Assembly: GCA_932521035.1 (NCBI GenBank)
Contig: OW051494.1
Location: 7,364,001-7,428,000, forward strand
Length of the DNA stretch: 64,000 nt
Reading direction: 5' to 3'
DNA from: Oscheius dolichura
Lineage: Eukaryota > Nematoda > Chromadorea > Rhabditida > Rhabditidae
The notes beneath the pieces were generated by a model. That model did no database searches. It saw only the letters and a list, made by a program, of their open reading frames with translations, and was not told where the DNA came from. A program made the translations under genes and the position numbers. Shown in pieces: positions 55,462 through 64,000 of this stretch (position 1 is its first letter; every line of letters starts with the position of its first letter).

Positions 55462-58400
55462 TTAGCAATAATCAATGAGATCAGGAAAACAAATTGCTCG
55501 GAGATGATCGTCGCGACTGCCAATGAATAATGAATCCGAAACTATACGAAGCTCTCCAAAGATTTCTCCTGTACCAATTTTGTAGCTGATACAGAGAGGA
55601 GATTTATGAGATCTGGAAATAGCCATGTATTTCTTTGGAATTTCTCAGAGACTCACAAAATGTCGCTGCTTCTAACGATGAGCAGCCGTCCATCTTTGCT
55701 AATCAGCGCCAAGAAACTCGTATTCTCATGAGGTATAAGGTATATTGATGGTGCTTTGACAAATGAACATTCCGCGAAGGAGAATACCCTAAACTTGGGT
55801 ATACCAAAGATAGTATAAAACAAAGCAACCTCAAAACTTCTAGCGTATCCTTGTCCAAAGCAAAAATCGAGCCTTTTTGAGAAGGAGCCAGGTAGACGTC
55901 GTGGATGAAGAGAGCAGTAGAGAAAAAAGCCTCTCCGAGGTTCACTGTCTTTTCCTAAAGGTAATTTTTATGGATCTTGAGGGAAATAACCGACCAATTG
56001 ACCTGTAGAAATGTTTAATTTCGAGACGACTCCATCAGCCGAGGTCACAACAGCCGATTCGGAATCTACACAGACGGCGGAGAAGATGGCTTTGATGTTG
56101 GAGGTTGTCCACAGCGGCTCGAGGTGGAGATCATCCTCACACGACTGGAATTGGTTTTCATATAGGGGGAACGGGAAAGAAACTGACAAAACGAAAGGCT
56201 TCTACTGTCCCTCTAATGGTCGTGGCGATGATCATCCTTTTCTCGGGGAGGACGACAGGCGAGGCCGTGCTGCCAGCAGTTAGGGGAACGGCTTTCTGCT
56301 GTCGATCTCGCCAGCGGAACTGAAAATTTATTCTGATTTATTTCTCTTCAAATTAAAGGCTTTTCACAATCCATGAATTCATTCTTCCAACTTCAGGCTA
56401 CGGTAATCTGACAATTATAGGGGAGAGCAGACCCCGGCTGCCGAGATGAGTAGCCGCCTGCCTCAAATTCCCCAAACTTTTCTCACCATGATCAGCTCGG
56501 CTCCTGCATTTTTGTAGCCGATAACGAAGACAACGTCGCGATATACGGCGGCCTCCGCCCGGATGGTCGTCTCCTCGAACAGATGGCTGCCCATCAGCCG
56601 GCCGGTGAGGAAGTCCACTGCCACCAGGTGACCGTCGTAGCTGCCGATGATGACTGCTCCATCCGACAGGGCCGGGGAGGCTTCGAAACGTCTTCCTTGG
56701 AAGGTGTGCTGAAAGAGAGGAGAAGAGTAAGAGACAGAGGGGAGGACGGTCCACCTCCCAATGGACGGCCCGCTGGGTATGGTTGCGGCAGACGATCATC
56801 CCCGAATGCGAGGCAGCCACCACGTAGTCCTCCTCATTGTGTCTGAAATATAGAGAATATCACTTAAAATAGAGTTCTGTCAGAGTCATAAATTATCTGT
56901 GGTGGTGACCGAAGCATCTCCTCCCTCCCCCTTTCCCATATCTCTTATTCTCTCGTTCAATCAGGGGAAAATACCGTGAGTGTACTATTGAAGCCCTATA
57001 TAACGACGTCTAGAGCTGTGATAAGACGTCTAGAGCTGTGATACTGTTCGTCCGCTGCCTGAAGAACAAGGACGATGCCGACCCCGGAGGAGAGACAGGT
57101 GAGTACTTCCCCTCGTGGATACTATGCAGTCTATTTTAGAGAGAAGAACAAGAAAGACGAGAAACTGAGAGGATTAGACAATTGGAACGGGAACTGTGGG
57201 AAGAAGAGAGGAGGAGCGAACGGAACAGGCGGGAAGAGAACCGACTACTGGAGGAAGCGTGGAGACGACGGAATGGACGACGATGAGCGGCTGTCCCCTC
57301 TCGGAATGAAGAGTCACTGGTGTGAATATAATAAATGGTACACATACGGGTGGAAGTTGGAAGAGAAGATATAACTAGATGTTCGAGTGGGAACGGAGGT
57401 CGGCCGCTGCTCGGCTTGCCCGCTTCTGGGGACAGGGACAATAGTCGGTTGTTCCTCATATTTTTGAACATGGTGTCCCAAGCCAGAATGTTTCTGAGGG
57501 CAGATTACATTCAAACGTATTGCCCTGCTCTATCCTTCTGGCCCAAACCAGTTATAAGGAGAACAAGTCGGCTCAGCACCCAGGAAAGGGGGAAAACAGC
57601 AAAGGAGGTTGAATTCGATCGTGTTAGAAGCACAAAACCAGCGATTACAGTAACCCCAAGTAAAAAACTCTTACTCAATTGGAAGGCATCCGTTTATCGT
57701 TGAATTATCTCAGCTGAAGTATGCTACCGCGTGGCCGGAAGCCAAAAGCATGCGTCACTGTTGTCATTTCTGGGAACGAGATAAGTTGTTTAGTGTAACG
57801 ATAGAGTTACTGGAAATGACGCCGAAAAAAAGTCAGAAGGAGTGAGAAAAGGAGATAAGGAAACGGGCATTCCAGGCGCAGTTGGTCATGTGATGTGAAT
57901 CAGCTACAAGGCTGTATTTTTTGTGAAGGATGGCGTAACATTGGGAGAGTCGAGAGGAGGAGGAGACAATTTTCGAACCGATAGGCCAACGAAGAGACTC
58001 TTCGTTAGCTGATAGGCAATTATCAAACGGTTTGAGAACCGATAGGCCAACGAAGAGACTCTTCGTTAGCTGATAGGCAATTCTCAAACGGTTTGAGAAT
58101 TGTCTCCTCCTCTCGACTCTCTCAATGTTACGCCATCCTTCACAAAAAATACAAAAAAGACCAGGGTCGCCGACGTCAGACTACAGTCAGCCACTGCCCC
58201 GTTCCCCATGAGCTAGGTTCTGGTCTATAAAAGAGGGCAGCCTCCCCCTCACTATCACTTGCCCCCACTTCTACCGTATCCACTGCCAGAACTATCAAAA
58301 TGTCTTGCGACGACGACAGAAAGGTAGCTTTTCTTATCATATTCCCTTTGACTAACTCTTTTTCAGAGAGAGCTTGAGGAGGAAAGAGAAGAGACTGAAC

Positions 58401-59767
58401 GTATTCTGCAGCTGGAAAGAGAACTGGAGAAAGAGACCAGGAAACGGGAACAACTGGAGAAGGAGGAAGCAGAGGAGGAAGAGCGGAGAATACGTCAACT
58501 GGAAAGCGAACTGGAGGAGGAGAACAGGAGGCGAGAACAGCTGGCCAAGAACGAGGAGGAGGCACGGCAGGCACTGGACCAGGAGTCCGCGTAGCCGGAG
58601 GACTGTCATCCACCCGCTCCTGTCTTTCTTTCCTCTCCCTCCACAAAATGTAATAATAAATTGTCTCTATTTTAAATGTTAACCTATGTTGAGTAAGTCT
58701 CTGGTCAGTAGATCAAGTTCATCGAAGGTAATGAGGGGAGGATTTCCAAAAGAACCAAGGCGGCCGACTATTTCGGGCACTTTGAATTCCTCGACAGAAT
58801 TCTCTGCGGCATTACGGGAAACAGATCAAGAGCTATCTTCTATGATTCTAGAAGCCAAGATTTTACAGTGAAAACCACCACTGACGGAGGTTTTGGTCTG
58901 CCTTTGCACAAATTGGTCCGCTTTTCAGCTAAAACTGCAGCATCGGCCCGTGCCGGAGTCCGCGACTTATCAAATCCCTCGCTTATCCGTGCCCGTGTCA
59001 TCTGCTATGAGTGCGCTTCATCTGCCTAGGGGATCTTCCGACTGATAAAAATCCTCAGGACTGTTTTCAAACATCTTTACGCTCCCTCCAAAGTTAAATC
59101 CTCCTGGTAGGAAAACAATCTAGATTATTCCGTATAAACGTATAAACCGACAAAAAAACAAGGATACTCCTCGGAGGACGAGGACAAAGGAAGATCACAC
59201 GGGAGGAAAGTGATTTTCCTAGAATTGCTCTCAGTCAACGTAGATTCATATAGAGAAATAGTTGGAAAAGCAAAAAATCCACGACAGCTCCCCCAAGAGT
59301 CTGGTTTCCCTGTTCTTTGAAAGCTTCTTCCACGTTGACTAATTCCAGAGGAATTTGTTTGTTTCTTGATTTACAATGCCCCCGTTGGCCTGAGAGAGAT
59401 AGGTAGGGGAAACGATTTCAAAGAACTCGGAATACGACCACCTGATAAAAATAACGAAAAAGAGAGACTGACCTGATGATCAGTGGATTGCCGTCGATGC
59501 ACTTCTTCATATCGTGTTCCCATAGAGATTTCAGCGGCGGGCCTTCGACCATCGAGACTTCCAGCCGTCGTCCACCTGGAAGAGTCCATTCCCAATGGAT
59601 AGAGACGAACCTACCCTGTTGCAGGCCCTTCTCCAGACAGGCCTCCTTCCTCTTGAGATATTTCTCGATCATCTGGCCGACTGTCGTCCCCTCGGAGAGG
59701 ATCTCCCGGATGGCCACGCCGTCTCCCAACACGATGGCCAGCTCAGCGGCTGTCAGACTCTTCACTC
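55462..59767 (-). CDS. AASDH-like protein, carrier and PQQ-type beta-propeller part (5' incomplete)
   Basis: Resembles the C-terminal half of AASDH (acyl-CoA synthetase family member 4, the beta-alanine-activating enzyme): after a carrier-like helix region (SLTAAELAIVLGDGVAIRE, TVGQMIEKYLKRKEA) comes LWEHDMKKCIDGNPLIIR, matching the family W-x-x-D-x-G-K-C-V-D-A-S-P-L-V-V entry to the propeller. It continues across a 2.6-kb intron into HNEEDYVVAASHSGMIVC, HWEHTFQGRRFEASPALSDG and VIIGSYDGHLVAVDFLTG. Later blades include LPLYENQF, LEPLWTTSNIKAIFSAVC, YLAPSQKGSIFALDKDTL and the final GEIFGELRIVSDSLFIGSRDD, ending PDLIDYC. The phosphopantetheine Ser is not identified and no adenylation-domain exons lie upstream to 64000. 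Either another very large intron follows or the gene is truncated. The 2.6-kb intron (56843-59472) carries two plus-strand genes. Confidence 0.75.
56997..57003 (+). promoter_or_regulatory. TATA box of the 57.1-kb charged-helix gene
   Basis: TATATAA 72 bp upstream of the ATG. Just downstream, a 20-bp unit with GACGTCTAGAGCTGTGAT is duplicated in tandem (57005-57043), within the likely 5' UTR. Confidence 0.5.
57005..57043 (+). repeat. 20-bp tandem duplication in leader
   Basis: GACGTCTAGAGCTGTGATA occurs twice head-to-tail with a 20-bp period between the TATA box and the start codon of the 57075 gene. Confidence 0.85.
57075..57286 (+). CDS. Small charged coiled-coil protein, 56 aa, family member A
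   Basis: Two exons: 57075-57098 (8 codons, MPTPEERQ) and 57140-57286, with a 41-nt GTGAGT..TTTTAG intron in phase 0. Exon 2 reads REEQERRETERIRQLEREL, then WEEERRSERNRREENRLL and EEAWRRRNGRR. Glu/Arg-rich, no Pro after residue 4, no signal peptide; a single charged helix is expected. The block ETERIRQLEREL is nearly identical to ETERILQLEREL of the gene at 58300, and exon 1 length and intron phase are the same, so the two are paralogues. PolyA-like AATAAA at about 57330. Nested, antisense, in the large intron of the AASDH-like gene. Function unknown. Confidence 0.72.
57914..58152. repeat. Palindromic element with 64-bp inverted arms and two internal 61-bp repeats
   Basis: Left arm from 57914 (GTATTTTTTGTGAAGGATGG) is the inverse complement of the right arm ending 58152 (CCATCCTTCACAAAAAATAC), about 64 bp with few mismatches. 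Between them two 61-bp tandem units (57980-58040, 58041-58101) each contain AACGAAGAGACTCTTCGTT, a perfect hairpin, and unit 2 has TCTCAAACGGTTTGAGA, another. No ORF. Lies in the AASDH-like intron between two charged-helix genes. Most likely a MITE or fold-back element; a structured RNA is possible. Confidence 0.85.
58171..58178 (+). promoter_or_regulatory. CRE-like site upstream of the 58.3-kb gene
   Basis: CGACGTCA, a near-complete CREB/ATF palindrome core, 48 bp before the TATA box. The same TGACGTCG string, inverted, sits at 62442 before the 62.6-kb paralogue. Confidence 0.4.
58226..58233 (+). promoter_or_regulatory. TATA box of the 58.3-kb charged-helix gene
   Basis: TATAAAAG 67 bp upstream of the ATG, followed by a C/T-rich leader with repeated CCACT/CACTT motifs. 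Confidence 0.6.
58300..58594 (+). CDS. Small charged coiled-coil protein, 83 aa, family member B
   Basis: Exon 1 58300-58323 (8 codons, MSCDDDRK), 43-nt phase-0 intron (GTAGCT..TTTCAG), exon 2 58367-58594. The helix carries an internal duplication: ERILQLERELEKETRKREQL is followed about 28 residues later by ERRIRQLESELEEENRRREQ. It ends EEEARQALDQESA. Heptad-like Leu spacing (QLEREL, QLESEL, QLAK) favours a coiled coil. No signal peptide or transmembrane segment. TATA box at 58226, polyA AATAAA at about 58652, giving a transcript of only about 420 nt. Nested antisense in the AASDH-like intron. Paralogue of the genes at 57075 and 62592 by exon structure and core motif; function unknown, a cytoskeletal or structural filament component is one possibility. 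Confidence 0.78.
58680..59470. other. Intronic (AASDH-like), no gene seen
   Basis: Remainder of the large intron. A plus ORF of 61 codons at 58686 lacks supporting features. Confidence 0.4.
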
Positions 59768-59799
59768 CTGAAAAGGCCTTATTTCTCTCTTGTATATCC

Positions 59800-60112
59800 T
59801 CGACAACATGACTAATATCGCGGTTATGAATCGGTGTTAAGTCACTATTTGATAAGGAACGCCAATTTGGTTATCTCATGGTGGCTTCAGTTTAATAGGG
59901 GGGTTGAGTCAGACGGAGAGGCCGAGATGATCAGGCAGACGTCAGGGTTGTGTAAAAATATAGATACGAGTTGAAATAGATGTTTTTAGCCCAGTTCATT
60001 TGAATGGAAATGCCAATAATGGAAGGGACCTGGCTCAACCTCCTCTTCGGATCCTTATGATACAGGACACTCTTCCAGGCTCATTTGGACCCTTCTTCCT
60101 ACTAGATACAGG
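59800..60112. other. No gene seen
   Basis: Upstream of the last visible AASDH-like exon. No adenylation-domain exon on the minus strand. Confidence 0.4.
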
Positions 60113-60389
60113 ATGGCCAAAAGTCCTATCTTCCCCATGCTCTCAATAAATGAACCCTCCGAGAGCTACCCCCGTCCTCCTTACCGAGTTCCTCCCGTCG
60201 GCCACCGCCTGGGCCCAGCTGTCTCTGCCCTTTACTCAAACCCGCTCTTATCACTGCTTACATTCAACAAGGGAATATCAGCCCGAGAAGGACCGCGATT
60301 ACACATTCGCTGGATATCGCCAGGGACAACGCGTCTATTATGATTTGATAAGACCCTATATGACTAACAAACCCCGTGAAAGGACCTGA
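60113..60389 (+). CDS. Candidate small Pro/Tyr-rich gene
   Basis: MAKSPIFPMLSINEPSES then YPRPPYRVPPVGHRLGP is followed in another frame by YQPEKDRDYTFAGYRQGQ and YYDLIRPYMTNKPRERT. The Tyr/Pro/Arg style is continuous across the frame change, suggesting an intron near 60215-60280, but I cannot place a clean GT-AG pair. Could be a small structural-protein gene or a broken copy. Confidence 0.3.
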
Positions 60390-60404
60390 TTATAGGACCT
60401 GATT

Positions 60405-60764
60405 ATGGGAGAGGATGGGAGAGGAGAAGATGCTAGGGAAAGAAGAAGGAACCCAGGGTTTTTGACGCAAAAATGGAAGGACAATGGATATTTCAGCAGA
60501 CACCCGTCGGGAGAGCCTGATCTTCTTACTGTCTGCTGCTGGACTTCCAGTCCAAATTCCCATAGAAGATTGATAGAGAATGATCACAAGATCCGCTGTA
60601 TGATGCCTCTCTTTACGGATGATCGTGCTGGCCGCCTGGGGGTCTATCATCCCTACACCGTGTCCCCTCGCGGATACATTGGCCAGCCAGAAAGAAGATT
60701 TGCTCTCCCGTTCCCAGACAATTCACAATGTTTTATTTGTTTTCCCCAAAAATTAGGGGGTTGA
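60405..60764 (+). other. 119-codon ORF, uncertain
   Basis: Begins MGEDGRGEDARERRRNPG, directly after a short tandem repeat (GGACCTGATTAT twice) and contains GRLGVYHPYTVSPRGYIG, similar in Tyr/Pro/Arg style to the preceding ORF. It may be a further exon of that candidate gene. No family recognised. Confidence 0.25.
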
Positions 60765-60779
60765 GTAACTCTTCTCCCC

Positions 60780-62440
60780 GCAGGAGTTGTTTTATGAAAT
60801 GTTTCGACCGCGGCAGACAAGAGATAAGGAAAGTCTGAAATGAGCCCTCCATGATTCAACGGGGGTCCTCACGCCTTTGTTGATTTTACAGCCAAGCAAC
60901 GGGAGGGGATGATTCAGAATGCTGTTCGTAAGTGGCCAAGAATTCGACCAGGTCATTTCTCATAAATGGTACATTTTCCAGTGTCTTGTGGCCGGCTTAT
61001 TCATCCCCCGGTGGTCGTCCCTTATCTCTCTGAATAATAAGGGGGCAACCCGGGGAGGAGAGCCCCGGATCTCGGGAGGAAGAGGGCAGGTGGCCTCTGT
61101 TTTGACGGCTGATTCACACCGTTCCGCTACCTGGGTGGAAAACAGCCAACTAAAAAGTACACACCTCTTACGTAGGTTCTGGCCCCTATCAGGCTGTTAT
61201 GTGTACAAAAGTTGTTCTTTTTCGGCGTGTACCCGGATGGTCTTTCCAAAATATCCTTTTCCGTACAAAAATAGCAGCAAAGGGGAAACCGGCCGGGCGG
61301 GGAGGAGGGAAGAGGAACGAGGGACGAGGACGGGGGTGAAGGCAAAATAAATGATCTGCCAAATCCCAGTGAAGCAAAACGTACAAGAAAGGATGATCAT
61401 TAAAGAACAAAGGGCAGTAACCACTTTTAGGGGAACCCCGTACAAAATTGTCCGATTACGGTAGGAACAGGGCCGTCTACCCCCGTGGCATCCGGTAATC
61501 TTCCTCTATTTTGCAAAATAAGAGAGAGCCCCATCCAATTTCCTAAGATCCGGTTATTGCAGACGAGCACAGCCTCATGCGATCCATCCTCCCCAGTTGG
61601 TCTTTGGTGTTCCCTTGGCTGTTTGTTAAACTTTGCAGCCTTTACTATAGATTTCGTTCCTTTCCCTTATCAATCCCCGAATTCTGCTCATCCTCTCAAC
61701 AGCTGGAACCATCAATAACTCCTGACGATTCTGGTAGTTAGAATAAATTTGTTGTCCCGTTGAAATGGACGGTTTGAGAGATTCAGAGAGGATCCCGGAG
61801 GGATAAGCGGTACTGCGCTTGGCTCAGTAGTAATCAGCTGATCGTTGTCGTCCATCTCCCCAGACATGTTATTTTCTGTCATTTCCCAGTGGAAGCCGCT
61901 TTCTTCCCTTTGTACAGCCCGATTGGCGGGTCCCAAAGTTAAAAAATCAAGGATTATATCATTTTTACAGCCTCAGCTGTTCATAACAGGGAAGGCATGA
62001 TTCAACCATATCTGGGAACCTCAAAACTAATCAGTTCGGTGGACACAGATGATAAGCGGTGAGAAAAGAGTCCGGCTATCTATCTACACTTGGTAAATCC
62101 GGGTCTTCGCCTAAATATGGGCGTACACGGGCGTAGCCAGCAATAGTAGACTGACTCATTGATAAGGGAAAGGGAAGAACCCAGGAAGAAGGCATTTGGG
62201 TGCCTATTTTTCTAATTTTTTGCACGAATAAATACTGAAGCGTTTCTAGAAAACGGTATCCTGTCCATTAGCCATCCCCCAGGGACAAGTAGAGGCTCTC
62301 TTCGGAGAGGTATGGGGGGATTAGTGACGGGCTGTCAGGTTACTGGCCTTAAAAAGTCTTTACCAATTAATTTTGTCTTTTTAAATCGTCTGATTGATTA
62401 ACATCTTACGAACGGTGAGAAAACCGAGGTCTGCCGCTGG
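60780..62440. other. No supported gene
   Basis: Several 60-140-codon frames of mixed composition without splice or family support. The short string GTACAAAA recurs near 61202, 61262 and 61441. No minus-strand exon of the AASDH-like gene seen. Confidence 0.35.
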
Positions 62441-62441
62441 G

Positions 62442-62494
62442 TGACGTCGAATTCCTTGCCCTGTGCCCCCGCCCCTCGATCTTCGCATAAAAGG
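62442..62494 (+). promoter_or_regulatory. CRE-like site plus CATAAAAG box of the 62.6-kb gene
   Basis: TGACGTCG at 62442-62449, then CATAAAAGG at 62486-62494, about 100 bp upstream of the ATG. Same order and similar spacing as CGACGTCA and TATAAAAG before the 58.3-kb paralogue. Confidence 0.45.
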
Positions 62495-62591
62495 CGGGCT
62501 CTGCCTGCCCACCGCCACTGCCAGGTCTCGCCTGCACTGCCACCCAGCTACAGTACTCCCTCACACATCCACACGAAACAAGAGACGAAAT

Positions 62592-63004
62592 ATGTACGTG
62601 GACGAAGACAAAGAGGTATCCTCCCTTTCTGCCTGGTTACTGTAGTCCGGTCATTTTAGAACTACTGGCAAGAGATGGAAAACGAGAGAGAAGAGGAACG
62701 ACGAAAGGAGGAGGAAGAACGCGAGAGGGAGAGACAAATGGAATTGGAAAGACAACTGGAGGAGGCGGAAAAGGCGAGCCGACGACGACAACAGGAATTA
62801 GATCGGATGGAATGGGAACTACAGCGAGAGGTAGCCATCCCCCTTTTTGGCCTCCTATAATGAAATTTATAGAGAGAAGTTGCTCGGCTGGCAGAAGAAT
62901 TGGAAGCAGAACGACGTCAAGCCGAGGAAAATCAACGCATAGCCAATGAATTGCAAAGACAACTGGAGGAGGAGACCAGGCGACTGGACGAGGCGGACAG
63001 ATGA
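62592..63004 (+). CDS. Small charged coiled-coil protein, 108 aa, family member C
   Basis: Exon 1 62592-62615 (8 codons, MYVDEDKE), exon 2 62660-62830, exon 3 62873-63004, with 44- and 42-nt phase-0 introns (GTATCC..TTTTAG, GTAGCC..TTATAG). Exon 2 runs NYWQEMENEREEERRKEEE and RERQMELERQLEEAEKASRR; exon 3 runs REVARLAEELEAERRQAEE and ANELQRQLEEETRRLDEADR. The whole body is Glu/Arg/Gln-rich helix with Leu heptads and no Pro. Same exon-1 length and phase as the genes at 57075 and 58300, with an extra exon. PolyA AATAAA at about 63085. No signal peptide. It lies beyond the last visible AASDH-like exon and would be nested too if that gene extends past 64000. Confidence 0.78.
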
Positions 63005-63380
63005 GATGGACGAGGAGAGGACGGACGGACCAGACGAACCAAAGATATTGTACATAGTCGTGACTAATAATACTAATATTGTCTAATAAAACTACGCTAA
63101 TAAGACTTGAATCTCGAGAAGGGTTACTGTATCGGGGCAGCTGGCTGTGAGGGAAGCCACGTGGCCAGGGAAGACACACGAAGAACACCGGAAGGCAGAT
63201 GAGGGCAGGCGGATTGTTTGCCTCTCTAGCTGGTGGCATGCAGTTGTTCAGGCCAAAATGAGGAAACTACAAAATAGGGAAATCCAAGTTTCCTCAATTT
63301 TTCGATAGAATAGGGAGGAGGACAAGGTGCCCCATTCCATTTTGCCTCCTCATTTCATTCACGTGTACCTAGCGACCGGG

Positions 63381-63566
63381 ATGAGACGCTTTAGCCGAGG
63401 CTTTGCCTTATTTCGCAATAAACAGCTGGATCAGTTGTATTTCATAGTGGAGAACATTCTGTCGAACAGGAGAGAAGAATTTCATCAGAAGGTGACCAAG
63501 TTCGATCAGAACTATCTCTGTTGCCTGTTGTACGGAATGTTGTTATTCTCTCCCAGGCCCCTTTGA
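63381..63566 (+). other. Small ORF, 61 codons, uncertain
   Basis: MRRFSRGFALFRNKQLDQLY and FIVENILSNRREEFHQKV look protein-like (balanced, amphipathic), ending LLFSPRPL. It may be one exon of a gene continuing to the right. Not recognised. 63600-64000 shows no further supported feature. Confidence 0.25.
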
Positions 63567-64000
63567 CTAAAGCAAAGGGAAGCTAAAGAATTCGTAAAAA
63601 TTCTCTATTTTCTTCCTGACTGGGATATATTGTAGGGCACAGAAACAGACGGAATCAGCGGCTGCAACTCTTCCAAAGTTTGAGATAAAGAGGCGAAAGA
63701 ACGCGGCCTGTCACGCTTATTTTTGATTCACGGTGGAGGGAACGGGAGATAATCCTTTTAGTCACAGGGAAAACAAAGACCACGATAAGGAGCAGGGATT
63801 GAGAGACGGGGCGTTTGAGACAGACAGTAGACTTCTGCTTCTTTCCACCCCGCGGGCGGTCGGTCCCCATTTCTCTGCCGCCAAAGCAGCCAGCTGCGGT
63901 TGCTGCCGACTTTTTCCGACTTCAACTGCTGTTGCTGCTCGTCCGCCGCCGTGCTGCCGTGATAAAGGACAGGATCCCGACCTCAAGCCGGACTGGAGCA

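Noticed and set aside
57980..58101. CRISPR-like repeat array
   Set aside because: Only two contiguous 61-bp units without spacers in a eukaryotic intron; it is part of a palindromic element.
58176..58646. 156-codon minus ORF at the 58.3-kb gene
   Set aside because: Same antisense shadow effect of a charged-helix coding exon.
60919..61350. 143-codon plus ORF
   Set aside because: Mixed, unstructured composition with a late Arg/Gly purine-rich end; no start context or homology visible.
62637..63239. 200-codon minus-strand hydrophobic ORF
   Set aside because: It is the reverse complement of the Glu/Arg codons of the charged-helix gene, which reads as Leu/Pro/Ser; it has no splice or start support.

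Overview
This is eukaryotic, almost certainly animal, DNA. Nearly every recognisable gene is cut by very short GT-AG introns (mostly 35-65 nt, one apparently 26 nt), genes lie close together on both strands, and the gene set is metazoan: chitin synthase, CDC25, mitochondrial IF-2, SARNP/CIP29, RNF25, a DNAJA co-chaperone, a giant calcium-binding-EGF matrix protein and an AASDH-like PQQ-repeat protein. Chitin synthase plus dense genes and tiny introns suggests a nematode, possibly a clade I (Trichuris/Trichinella-like) species. That placement is inference; no rRNA or mitochondrial marker is present.

Layout. 1-5.8 kb is GC-rich: unclear sequence, an orphan protein with an 11-residue tandem repeat (minus) and a broken aromatic-amino-acid-decarboxylase-like copy. 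5.8-23 kb is AT-richer and carries conserved cellular genes: MTIF2, SARNP, RNF25 (plus), a SANT-like orphan and CDC25 (minus), a gene-poor 3-kb stretch, then a DNAJA-type co-chaperone without a visible J domain and an orphan membrane protein (minus). 23-27.8 kb is GC-rich again: a divergent pair of small orphans and an orphan multi-pass membrane protein. 28-33.2 kb is chitin synthase, with a MITE in one intron. 33.8-34.75 kb is a fold-back repeat with a decayed tRNA-like core. 34.8-36.2 kb encodes a degenerate NYN/PIN-like protein, followed by a TA-flanked MITE carrying a 36-G tract. 37.2-47.8 kb is the EGF-repeat gene.

49-64 kb holds the most unusual content: at least three, probably four, small genes for extremely charged coiled-coil/single-helix proteins (49319, 57075, 58300, 62592). 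Three share an identical architecture: an 8-codon first exon, a phase-0 intron, then an E/R/Q-rich helix, behind a TATA-like box. Two are nested in a 2.6-kb intron of the opposite-strand AASDH-like gene, together with a 239-bp highly palindromic element. Between them lie a C-terminally RVxF-bearing gene fragment, two nuclear-looking orphans (one a chromodomain protein) and an F-box protein.

Base composition alternates in blocks: conserved housekeeping genes sit in AT-rich DNA, lineage-specific or secreted-protein genes in GC-rich DNA. CDS coordinates span introns; exon boundaries were inferred by eye from frame continuity and splice signals, so individual junctions may be off.
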